Shown here: positions 23,659 to 31,820 of the stretch, in pieces
Numbering within the stretch: the first letter of the stretch is position 1
Layout: each line of letters begins with the position of its first letter
Origin: DASUAS01 sp963819475
GTDB lineage: Bacteria > Actinomycetota > Acidimicrobiia > IMCC26256 > DASPTH01
Reading direction: 5' to 3'
DNA length: 64,000 nt
Assembly (NCBI GenBank): GCA_963819475.1
Contig: CAWFWE010000004.1
Location: 310,001-374,000 of the forward strand
Notes under the pieces: model-generated
Told to the model about the DNA's origin: nothing
The model's input: the letters and a program-made list of their open reading frames with translations, nothing else
The model's database searches: none
Position numbers and translations under genes: made by a program

Positions 23659-24150
23659 GTGGACGGCGCGGTCACCTGCTCTCGGCTCGGCTGTAACGAG
23701 GCCGCGGTGGCGGTGTTCGCCTTCGACGCCCAGGAGTCCCTCGTGTGGCTCGACCCGATCGACACCCCGGGACGCGGGGCCGGGGTGCTGTGCCTCACCC
23801 ACGCCGACCGCTTGTCCCCACCTCGCGGCTGGAACCTCCTCGACCGGCGTGGCGCAGAGTCGCGGCTCTGGCTCGGCGAGCCCGCGGCGACGACCCCCGC
23901 GAGCCGCAGGCCGCGTCGTGAACCGGCGCGCTCCCGCCCCCGCACCGCCCCCGGCCCACGTCTGCCCTTCGACAGCCCCGAGCCCACACCGGCGCCGGCC
24001 GTCGCCAAGATCGTGACCGTCCCGGACGCCGATCTCGCCCCGTGGTCGCCACACGACCGACCGGGCGTCGAGTTCGAGCACGTCGTCGACGCCCGCACGC
24101 CGCTGCTCGCGCGCGCGTTCGAAGCCGTCCGCCACAACTACGACGACTGA
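23659..24150 (+). CDS. DUF3499 family protein
   Basis: A 163-residue protein of the actinobacterial DUF3499 family. The N-terminal domain has CSRLGCNEAAVAVFAFDAQE and CLTHADRLSPPRGW, i.e. a C-x4-C pair with a later Cys/His, suggesting a small zinc site. The middle is Pro/Arg-rich and probably disordered. The C-terminus (PLLARAFEAVRHNYDD) is helical. The GTG start follows a purine-rich GGAG. It is divergent from cca. No function is established. Confidence 0.8.
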   Translation: MDGAVTCSRLGCNEAAVAVFAFDAQESLVWLDPIDTPGRGAGVLCLTHADRLSPPRGWNLLDRRGAESRLWLGEPAATTPASRRPRREPARSRPRTAPGPRLPFDSPEPTPAPAVAKIVTVPDADLAPWSPHDRPGVEFEHVVDARTPLLARAFEAVRHNYDD

Positions 24151-24156
24151 CCGGGG

Positions 24157-25296
24157 TCAGGCGGGGGCAACCGCCGCGGGCGCACCCGGCGAAATGACGG
24201 GCGACGGGAGCGGCTCGCGTTCGCGCTCGAGGTCGGCGCGGTCGAGGGAGAAGCGCATCTCGCTCGCCGAGTTGGCGTGCGCGATCGCGTCGTCGCTGGC
24301 CACGAGCCCGTTTCGGTACAGCTGCACGAGGCTCTGGTCGAAGGTCTGCATCCCGTAGAGGTCGCCGTGCGTCATCTCGTGCTCGAGCTCGGCCAACCGC
24401 GCCGGGTCGGCGATCCGATCGCGTACCCGCGCGTTCACGACCAGGACCTCCGTCGCCGGCACGCGTCCCCGGCCGCCGGCACGCGGCAGCAGTCGCTGGG
24501 AGATGATGCCGCGCAACGTCGCGGCGAGCGATGCGCGCGCCTGGCGCTGGCGGTGCGGGGGGAACAGCTCCACGAACCGGTCGATGGTGTCGATCGCGCT
24601 CACCGTCGACATGGCGGCGAACACGAGGTGTCCGATCTCGGCCGCCTGGAGGAGCGCCCAGGCGGCGTCGGTCTCGCGGAGCTCGCCGAGCACGATGACG
24701 TCGGGATCCTGGCGCAGCGCGTGCTCGAGGCCCGACAGCGCGCTCGGCGTGTCGGAACCGACTTCACGTTGGATGACGATCGAGCGCTTGTCGGGGTGCA
24801 GCACCTCGACCGGGTCCTCGATGGTCACGATGTGGCCCTCGCGGTGGGTGTTGACATGGTCGACCATTGCCGCCAGCGTCGCGGTCTTGCCCGATCCGGC
24901 GAGGCCGGTCACGAGGACGAGTCCGTGCTGTGCGCCCGCGAGCTTCGCCACCGCGCCGGGCAGGCCGAGCGCGTCGAAGGTGGGAATCCCCGTCGGTACC
25001 CGGCGGAGCACGAAGCCGATCGAGCCCCGCTGGCGGAACGCGCTCACCCGGAACCGCCCCAGGCCCGGGATCCCGTACGTGAAGTCGCACTCGTGGTCGG
25101 CGGCAAAGGTCTCCGCGCGGGAGGGTGGGATCACCGCGGCCGCCGCCCGCTCGGTGTCGGCGGGCTCGACGGTGTCGAACGGTGCCTCGCGCAGCCGTCC
25201 GTCGATCCGCAGGCGCGGGCGTGAGCCCACCTTGACGTGGACGTCCGAGGCGCCGTGTTCCACGGCGAAGCGCAGTAATCCGTCCAGGTCCAACAC
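24157..25296 (-). CDS. Orphan PilT-like type II/IV secretion ATPase
   Basis: A 379-residue hexameric AAA-type ATPase similar to twitching-motility retraction ATPase PilT. GTG at 25296 is chosen because GGAGG precedes it. Features are an N-terminal PAS-like region (HGASDVHVKVGSRPRLRIDG), Walker A GLAGSGKTA at 131-139, an Asp box ending VTIEDPVEV, and Walker B-like DPDVIVLGELR. The normal His box (FGTLHTNSA) reads FAAMSTVSA, with the histidine lost. No pilin, PilB or PilC gene lies nearby. It may drive a pilus encoded elsewhere or have another role. Confidence 0.85.
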   Translation of the reverse strand: MLDLDGLLRFAVEHGASDVHVKVGSRPRLRIDGRLREAPFDTVEPADTERAAAAVIPPSRAETFAADHECDFTYGIPGLGRFRVSAFRQRGSIGFVLRRVPTGIPTFDALGLPGAVAKLAGAQHGLVLVTGLAGSGKTATLAAMVDHVNTHREGHIVTIEDPVEVLHPDKRSIVIQREVGSDTPSALSGLEHALRQDPDVIVLGELRETDAAWALLQAAEIGHLVFAAMSTVSAIDTIDRFVELFPPHRQRQARASLAATLRGIISQRLLPRAGGRGRVPATEVLVVNARVRDRIADPARLAELEHEMTHGDLYGMQTFDQSLVQLYRNGLVASDDAIAHANSASEMRFSLDRADLEREREPLPSPVISPGAPAAVAPA

Positions 25297-25403
25297 GATG
25301 CCTCCGAACCCGTGTATCGGCCCCCGGCCCGGCCGTCTGAAGGCCCTGGCGGCGCGATTGAGCACCCCGTCACCGAGTGCCCGGCTCCATCTACGCTCCC
25401 GCC

Positions 25404-26483
25404 ATGACCGCCACCTCGTCCTCCTCGACCCCGTCGCCGCTCCGGATCGTGCAGTGGACCACCGGGAACGTCGGCCGCCGGTCCGTCATCGCCGCCGTGG
25501 CCAACCCCGGGCTGGAGCTGGTCGGGTGCTACGCGTGGGGTCCCGACAAGGTCGGGCGCGACGTGGGTGAGCTGTGCGGGATCGAGCCACTCGGGATCCT
25601 CGCCACCGACGACGTCGACGCCCTCCTCGCGCTCGAGCCCGACTGCGTCGTCTACAACCCCAAGTGGCCCGACGTCGGCGAGATGGTCCGCATCCTCGAG
25701 GCAGGCGTCAACATCGTGTCGACCGCCGCGTTCATCACCGGCCACTCCCTCGGCGAGGGTCGCGAGCGCATCGTCACGGCGTGCGAGCACGGCGGCGTCT
25801 CCGTCTTCGGGAGCGGCATCAACCCCGGGTTCGCCGACCTCCTCGCCATCGTCTCGGCGGGGATCTGCGACCGGGTCGACTCCGTCTCCGTGCTCGAGTC
25901 GGCCGACAGCACCGGGTACGACTCCCCCGACACCGAGCTCCCGGTCGGGTTCGCCCGACCGATCGACGACCCCGCACTCCCCGAGATGGCGCGCGCGGGC
26001 ACCGCGGTGTTCGAGGACGCGGTCCTGCTCGTCGCCGACGCGCTCGGGATCGAGCTCGACGACGTGCGGTTCGACGCCGAGTTCGCGCAGACCACCGAGG
26101 ACCTCGACCTCGGCTCGTGGTCGATCCCCGCCGGGTGCGTGGCCGGCGTCGCCGCGAGTTGGCAGGGCTGGGTCGGCGACCGCAAGGTGGTCGACCTCAA
26201 GGTGCGCTGGCGCAAGGGCCAGACGCTCGATCCCGACTGGAAGCTCGACGAGGGCTACCGCGTCGAGATCCAGGGGCAGCCGTGCGTGCGCACCAAGCTC
26301 GAGATCTACCCGGGCGCCGACTTCGAGGCCAAGACCTTCGGCGACTTCATGGTGCTCGGCATGATCATGACCGCGCTGCCCGCGATCGACGCGATCCCGG
26401 CGGTCGTCGCGGCGGCACCGGGAATCGTCACCTACCTCGATCTGCCCCTCGTCAGCGCGAAGGGTTTCGTACGCTCGACCTGA
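25404..26483 (+). CDS. Dihydrodipicolinate reductase-like oxidoreductase
   Basis: A 359-residue NAD(P)-binding protein. The N-terminal Rossmann fold has IVQWTTGNVGRRSVIAAV, in which a GxxGxx(R) pattern fits nicotinamide binding, followed by ELVGCYAW and CVVYNPKWPDVGEM. The family resembles DapB-like or diaminopimelate-dehydrogenase-like proteins common in actinobacteria and often linked to steroid or lipid catabolism; real DapB function is unlikely because the tetrahydrodipicolinate motif is not evident. ATG at 25404 is chosen. It is divergent from the PilT-like gene. Confidence 0.8.
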   Translation: MTATSSSSTPSPLRIVQWTTGNVGRRSVIAAVANPGLELVGCYAWGPDKVGRDVGELCGIEPLGILATDDVDALLALEPDCVVYNPKWPDVGEMVRILEAGVNIVSTAAFITGHSLGEGRERIVTACEHGGVSVFGSGINPGFADLLAIVSAGICDRVDSVSVLESADSTGYDSPDTELPVGFARPIDDPALPEMARAGTAVFEDAVLLVADALGIELDDVRFDAEFAQTTEDLDLGSWSIPAGCVAGVAASWQGWVGDRKVVDLKVRWRKGQTLDPDWKLDEGYRVEIQGQPCVRTKLEIYPGADFEAKTFGDFMVLGMIMTALPAIDAIPAVVAAAPGIVTYLDLPLVSAKGFVRST

Positions 26484-26530
26484 GCCGGGAGTGAGGGGCG
26501 CCGCGAGACCCGGACCATTACCCTGCTTCT

Positions 26531-27226
26531 GTGCGGCAGCAGACCCTGCGCTTCGGCGACAGCTGGGCACGCATCGCCCCCTGGCGCGGGGGCGGCGGGG
26601 CGGCGCACCTGGTCGTCGGACCCGACGCCAGCGTGCCGTCGAGCGTCGTCCACCACTGCATCGAGCGGGCGCGCGCGTCCGGCTACGACTCCGTCCTCAC
26701 CAGCGCGGTGAGCCCGGCGGAGTCCGGGGTCTTCGTCGACGCCGGGTTCTCGGTGCGCGAGCGCCTCCACCTCCTCGCACTCGACCTCGACACCGCGCCC
26801 ACGCCGGCCCTGCTCCCACTGGAGAAGGCCACCCGCCGCGACCGCGCCCAGGTGCTCGAGCTCGACGACCTCTCGTTCGACGAGTTCTGGCGCCTCGGTC
26901 CGGTCGGCCTCAAGGACGCGCTCGACGCCACGCCCAGCACCCGCTTCCGGGTGGGCCGCGACGGCGACCGCGTCGTCGCGTACGCGATCACCGGCGTCGC
27001 CGGCCGGTACGGCTACCTCCAGCGGGTGGCGGTGCACCCGGCGGCGCGTGGCCGCGGCTGGGGTCGGGCGCTCGTGGCCGACGGCATCGCCTGGGTGTGG
27101 AAGCACGGCGGCGATCGCGTGTACGTCAACACGCAACTGGCGAACGATCGCGCGCTCGCGCTCTACCGCTCGTTCGGCTTCGACACCATCCCCGCGGGCC
27201 TGTGCGTCCTCGGGCGGTCCCTGTGA
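26531..27226 (+). CDS. GNAT family N-acetyltransferase
   Basis: A 231-residue protein with a GNAT fold in its C-terminal half: the acetyl-CoA loop lies in YLQRVAVHPAARGRGWGRALVADGIAW, followed by VYVNTQLANDRALALYRSFGFDTI, the classic end of the fold. The N-terminal half (SSVVHHCIERARASGYDSVLT, PAESGVFVDAGFSVRERLHLL) looks like a degenerate second GNAT half. The substrate is unknown. Its TGA overlaps the GTG of the following DUF6049 gene, so it starts an operon with that gene and murJ. The start is GTG. Confidence 0.85.
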   Translation: MRQQTLRFGDSWARIAPWRGGGGAAHLVVGPDASVPSSVVHHCIERARASGYDSVLTSAVSPAESGVFVDAGFSVRERLHLLALDLDTAPTPALLPLEKATRRDRAQVLELDDLSFDEFWRLGPVGLKDALDATPSTRFRVGRDGDRVVAYAITGVAGRYGYLQRVAVHPAARGRGWGRALVADGIAWVWKHGGDRVYVNTQLANDRALALYRSFGFDTIPAGLCVLGRSL

Positions 27227-29271
27227 TCCGTCGCGTCCTCGTCACCCTCGTGGTGGTGGTGTCCTCCGTCGTCGGCGTCGCCGCATTCGGCCCGTCCGCG
27301 GGCGCGCAGACGGCCGCGCCGTCGTTCGCGCTCGCCGCCCAGAGCCCGTGGGTGGCCCCCAACGGCACGTTCCTGATGAGCTTCCAGGCCGCGAACGTGC
27401 CGCCCGGATCCCGGGTCGTGCTCACGGTGCACGATCCACTCGAGAGCCGGACCGCGTTCGACGAGAGCGTCACCGGGGGTGGCCTGCCGCCGTCGCGCAA
27501 CCTCACGTCCTTCGCGTTCGACGAGCTGCCGACCGACGCCAACGGCCACCGGATCCTGCTCTACCCGACCAACCTGATCTCCGGCAACGGCGTGTACCCC
27601 CTCGAAGTCGACCTGCGGAACGGCAGCGACGACTCGCTCGCGCACTTCGTCACCCACCTCGTGGTCGAGCCCCTGGGCGCCGACGGCGCGCTGACCTTCG
27701 GCACACCGCTCCAGGTGGCCTGGGTCTGGCCACTGCGGGCCGACCCCGCCTACGTGGGCAACGCGACGGCGCCGGACAACGCGAACACGCTCGCCGACCT
27801 CCAGCCCACGGGCCGGCTCGGCCGCCAGGCGACCCAGCTCGGGGCGAATCCCGACGTGCAGCTCACGCTCGCGCCCAGCCCCGAGACCCTCGACGCGTGG
27901 AGCACGCTCGCGTCCCGGTCACCCGACCTGGCGGCCGGCGTCGCCGCGGTCCGGAGCGCGGGCCTGCGCAACCAGGTGCTCGCGGGCCCGTTCGTGCCCC
28001 TCGATCTGCCCGCCATCCTGCGGAACAACCTGAGTGGCGTGGTGAACCAGCCGCCGGCCTCGGAGTTCGCCCGCGGGGTGACCGCGCTCGAGACCTTCTT
28101 CGGCGCCCACCTCGACCCCAGCACCGCGTTGCCCGGACCCCTCGACCTCGCGTCACTGCGGCTGCTCCTGAACGCCAGCGCCCGGCAACTGGTGGTCGAC
28201 GGGACGCAACTCACGCCCGCCAACGAGAAGTACACGCCCGCGCACCCGTTCAAGGTGCAGGCCGTGCCGGGTGACGACTCGAGCGCGGTCACCGTGCTCG
28301 CGACCGACCCGGGGCTCGAGCAGTTCCTCACCGGGAACGACCCGCCCGCGCTGCGCGCCGCGCACCTGCTCGCGGGGCTCTCGCTGATCGCCGGCGAGCA
28401 GCCTTCGATCACCCGCGGCATCACGATCACCAACCCCGACCGCTGGGACGCCGACGACACGTTCGTGGCCGCGATGCTCGCCGGGCTGCGCAACAACCCG
28501 CTCCTACACGCGACGACGGTCGCCGGGATGCTCGACGCCGTGCCCGCGGCGACGGTCGACGGCCAACCCGACAGCGCACCGGTGTATCGGCAGCTGGCGC
28601 CGTACGACGCACCCCGGACACCGGTGACCCTGCAGGAGTACCAGCAGGCGACCGCCGACCGCAACGCGGTCGCGCGCCTGGTGGGCGCCGACAGCGCGCA
28701 GGCCCAGCGTGCCGACCGGGCCTTGGCGTCGTCGGTGTCGTCGGACTGGCAGAACCCGGTCGGACGGAAGGCGGCGGGCGACCTGCTCGATTCGATCGGC
28801 ACCTCGGTGGCGGGCTTCCTCGGTCAGATCCATCTCCAGCCCCCCGGGACGATCACGATCACGTCGAGCAAGGCTCAGATCCCGATCAGCTTCCAGAACA
28901 CGAGCAACCAGGACGTCACCGTCCACCTGCGGCTGGAGAGCGACCGGCTCCTGTTCCCCCACGGCGCCGAGCGCGACGTGGTGCTCCCGCGGTCCCGCAG
29001 CACGACCGTCCGGGTGGCGGTCGAGACGCGCGGCTCCGGCCAGTCGCCGGTGCAGCTGACGGTCACGACGACCGACGGCCTCGAGGTCGGCAGCAGGAGG
29101 ATCACCGTCCGCTCCACCTTCGTGAGTGGTGTGGGAGTGTTCCTGACCGTGGGCGCGATCGCGTTCCTCGCCATCTGGTGGGGCTGGGACATCCACCGGC
29201 GCCGCCGGAAGCGCTCGCAGGAGCACCACCCCTCGTTCCCGGTCGCGACGCCCACCGGGCAGCCCGCTTGA
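27223..29271 (+). CDS. DUF6049 family exported protein (Rv3909-like)
   Basis: A 682-residue exported and membrane-anchored protein. The GTG start overlaps the GNAT stop by four bases. A signal peptide (VIRRVLVTLVVVVSSVVGVA) ends before AGAQT. The extracellular portion holds beta-rich segments. A single C-terminal span (GVGVFLTVGAIAFLAIWWGW) is followed by a basic cytoplasmic tail (RRRRKRSQ). Position directly before murJ matches Rv3909-Rv3910 in M. tuberculosis, so a role with MurJ in cell-wall assembly is likely. The function is not known. Confidence 0.85.
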   Translation: MIRRVLVTLVVVVSSVVGVAAFGPSAGAQTAAPSFALAAQSPWVAPNGTFLMSFQAANVPPGSRVVLTVHDPLESRTAFDESVTGGGLPPSRNLTSFAFDELPTDANGHRILLYPTNLISGNGVYPLEVDLRNGSDDSLAHFVTHLVVEPLGADGALTFGTPLQVAWVWPLRADPAYVGNATAPDNANTLADLQPTGRLGRQATQLGANPDVQLTLAPSPETLDAWSTLASRSPDLAAGVAAVRSAGLRNQVLAGPFVPLDLPAILRNNLSGVVNQPPASEFARGVTALETFFGAHLDPSTALPGPLDLASLRLLLNASARQLVVDGTQLTPANEKYTPAHPFKVQAVPGDDSSAVTVLATDPGLEQFLTGNDPPALRAAHLLAGLSLIAGEQPSITRGITITNPDRWDADDTFVAAMLAGLRNNPLLHATTVAGMLDAVPAATVDGQPDSAPVYRQLAPYDAPRTPVTLQEYQQATADRNAVARLVGADSAQAQRADRALASSVSSDWQNPVGRKAAGDLLDSIGTSVAGFLGQIHLQPPGTITITSSKAQIPISFQNTSNQDVTVHLRLESDRLLFPHGAERDVVLPRSRSTTVRVAVETRGSGQSPVQLTVTTTDGLEVGSRRITVRSTFVSGVGVFLTVGAIAFLAIWWGWDIHRRRRKRSQEHHPSFPVATPTGQPA

Positions 29272-29275
29272 ATAC

Positions 29276-30931
29276 GTGAGCGCCGACGACGTCGGGCTCA
29301 CCGAGCCGGGCTCCAATCCCACCGAGGCCGAGACCTCCCTCGTCCGGTCCAGCGCGGTCGTCGCCGTCGGCACCGCGCTCTCCCGCATCACCGGCTTCGT
29401 GCGCATCGCGGCCATCGCGTACGCGCTCGGCGCCTCGACCCTCGCCGGCACCTACAGCTACGCGAACGAGGCGCCCAACATCGTCTACGAGCTGCTCCTC
29501 GGTGGAGTGCTGACTGCGACCCTCGTCCCGCTGTTCGTGAAGCACTTCGAAGCGCGCGACGACGACGCGTCGAGCGCGATCTTCACCGTCGCGATGCTCG
29601 CGTTGGCGGCAGTGACCGTCATCGGCGTCGTCGCCGCGCCGTGGCTCGTCGACCTGTACACGCTGAACGTGCACGGGTCGAACGTCGCCGCCCAACAGGA
29701 GCTGGCGACCGATCTGCTCCGCCTCTTCATGCCGCAGATGTTGTTCTACGGCATCGTCACCCTCGCGACCGCGATGCTCAACGCGCGCCGTCACTTCCTC
29801 GCGGCCGCCTTTGCACCGGTCCTCAACAACGTCGTCGTCATCGCGGTGTTCCTCGCCCTCCCCCGCATCGCCGACGGGTCGCTCACCGTGCGCAGCGTGC
29901 TCGACGACGAGGGGTTGATCCTGCTCATCGGCCTGGGCACGACCGCGGGCGTGATGGTGATGGCGCTCGCGCTCCTGCCTCCGCTGGCGCGCCTGCACGC
30001 GCACCTGCGTTTCCTGCCCGCGTGGCGACATCCGGCCGTGCTCACCATGCTGCGGCTGTCGGGCTGGACGGTCGGCTACGTGATCGCGAACCAGATCGCG
30101 CTGTTGGTGGTCACCGTGCTCGCCAACGGGACCGACGGCGGGCCGTTCATCTACATCAGCGCCTACGCGTTCTTCCAACTCCCCCACGGACTGTTCGCGG
30201 TGTCGTTGATGACGACGTTCACCCCCGAGATGGCGAGCGCGGCGGCGCGCCGCGATCGCCGTGGGCTGCGCGATCAGCTGTCGCGGGGGCTCCGGTTGGC
30301 GTCGGTCGTGATCGTCCCCGCCGCTGCGCTCTACATCGGCCTCGCCCGCCCGATCATCGTCGCGCTCTTGCAGCGCGGCGCGTTCTCGGGCGGGGCCGCG
30401 TCGGTGGTCGCCGACACCCTGGTCGCGTTCGCGGTGGGCCTGCTGCCCTTCTCGCTCTATCTGTTCGCGATGCGGGCGTTCTACGCCCGACACGACACCT
30501 TCACCCCGTTCTGGATCAACTGCATCGAGAACGCGGTGAACATCGGGCTCGCGTTCCCGCTGTACGCGTGGTTGGGCATCCCGGGACTGGCCCTCGCGTT
30601 CTCCCTCGCCTACTTCGTCGCCGCTCTGCTCACGCTGTTCGTACTGCACCTCCAGCTGGGCGGCGTCGCGAACCGGCGCCTGTGGATCACCCTGGTGAAG
30701 GTGGTGGTCGCCGGCGCGGCCGTGGCGGGGGTGAGCTGGGCCGTCGGCGAGCTGATCGGGTGGGACACCACCACCGCCGCGTTCGCATCGGCGATCGTCG
30801 GCGCCCTCGTCGGCAGCGCGGTCTACCTCGGCGGGCTGGCCCTCCTCCACGTGGACGAGCTGTCGTCGATCGCCGCCCTGCTCCCGGCCCGGCTGCGGCC
30901 CGGAGGCGTGGGCCGCGGCTCGCGCGTGTAA
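29276..30931 (+). CDS. murJ: Lipid II flippase MurJ
   Basis: A 551-residue membrane protein with about 14 spans that moves lipid II across the membrane for peptidoglycan synthesis. Family hallmarks are SSAVVAVGTALSRITGFVR at the start of span 1, a conserved NEAPNIVYELLLGGVLTATLVPLF region with the ALGAS motif before it, and RGAFSGGAASVV. The mycobacterial orthologue carries a C-terminal pseudokinase and extracellular domain; this protein ends after the membrane part. The start is GTG, 4 bp after the DUF6049 gene. Confidence 0.95.
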   Translation: MSADDVGLTEPGSNPTEAETSLVRSSAVVAVGTALSRITGFVRIAAIAYALGASTLAGTYSYANEAPNIVYELLLGGVLTATLVPLFVKHFEARDDDASSAIFTVAMLALAAVTVIGVVAAPWLVDLYTLNVHGSNVAAQQELATDLLRLFMPQMLFYGIVTLATAMLNARRHFLAAAFAPVLNNVVVIAVFLALPRIADGSLTVRSVLDDEGLILLIGLGTTAGVMVMALALLPPLARLHAHLRFLPAWRHPAVLTMLRLSGWTVGYVIANQIALLVVTVLANGTDGGPFIYISAYAFFQLPHGLFAVSLMTTFTPEMASAAARRDRRGLRDQLSRGLRLASVVIVPAAALYIGLARPIIVALLQRGAFSGGAASVVADTLVAFAVGLLPFSLYLFAMRAFYARHDTFTPFWINCIENAVNIGLAFPLYAWLGIPGLALAFSLAYFVAALLTLFVLHLQLGGVANRRLWITLVKVVVAGAAVAGVSWAVGELIGWDTTTAAFASAIVGALVGSAVYLGGLALLHVDELSSIAALLPARLRPGGVGRGSRV

Positions 30932-30967
30932 CGATCAAAGGTCCGTCGAGGGAATCAGGGAGCGCAT

Positions 30968-31804
30968 GTGAGCATCCGGGTGGTCACCGACAGCAGCTGC
31001 GACCTGCCGCAGCCGCTGGTCGACGCGCTCCGCATCGAGATCGTCCCGCTCACCATCCGCTTCGGCGACGAGGAGCTCGTCGACCGCGAGGAGCTGAGCA
31101 CCGACGAATTCTGGCACCGCCTCGAGCACTCCAAGCTCCTCCCGGAGACGGCCGCCCCGTCGGCCGGCGCCTTCGAGAAGAAGTTCCGGGAGCTGCACGC
31201 CCGGGGCGCGACCGGGATCGCGTGCATCAACCTCTCCTCACACCTCTCCGCCACCATGCAGGCGGCCCAGTTGGCAGCCGCGGCGGTGTCGCGCGACGTT
31301 CCGGTGCAGGTCATCGACTCACGGAGCGCGTCGATGGGCCTCGGCAACCTCTGCCTCACCGCGGCGCGGCGGGCGGCCGACGGCGACTCGCTCGAGTCGA
31401 TCGTGCAGGAGGTGGTCGACCGGCGCGACCGCACCAAGCTCTTCGCGACCCTCGACACGCTCGAATTCCTGAAGCGGGGTGGCCGAGTGGGCAACGCGCG
31501 CGCACTGCTCGGCACCGTGCTGTCGATCAAGCCGGTGATCGAGGTGCGCGAAGGGATCGTCGAGGAAGCGGGCAAGGTGCGCACGCGGTCGAAAGCGTTG
31601 AAGCTGCTCGCCGCGAAGGCGGCGGAAGGGAAGATCGAGCACCTCGCGGTGCTCCACGGCAACGCTCCCGACCTCGACGAGCTGCTCGAGATGCTGGAGC
31701 CGATCTTCCCGCGCGACGACATCATCACCGGCGTGGTCGGCCCCGTCATCGGCACCCACGCCGGGCCGCGTGTCATCGGAGTGACGTTCCAGACCGTCCA
31801 GTGA
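30968..31804 (+). CDS. DegV family fatty-acid binding protein
   Basis: A 278-residue soluble protein of the DegV family, which binds fatty acids and in many bacteria works as FakB with the FakA kinase. The signature is RVVTDSSCDLPQPLVDALRIEIVPLTIRF. Further segments are LPETAAPSAGAF (Ser/Thr around the carboxylate site), LSSHLSATMQAA, VIDSRSASMGLG and LFATLDTLEFLKRGGRVGNA. No FakA-like gene is in this window. GTG at 30968 starts it, after the purine-rich stretch GGGAATCAGGGAG. It lies between murJ and the Ser/Thr kinase gene. Confidence 0.92.
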   Translation: MSIRVVTDSSCDLPQPLVDALRIEIVPLTIRFGDEELVDREELSTDEFWHRLEHSKLLPETAAPSAGAFEKKFRELHARGATGIACINLSSHLSATMQAAQLAAAAVSRDVPVQVIDSRSASMGLGNLCLTAARRAADGDSLESIVQEVVDRRDRTKLFATLDTLEFLKRGGRVGNARALLGTVLSIKPVIEVREGIVEEAGKVRTRSKALKLLAAKAAEGKIEHLAVLHGNAPDLDELLEMLEPIFPRDDIITGVVGPVIGTHAGPRVIGVTFQTVQ

Positions 31805-31820
31805 GGGTCACAATGCAACC

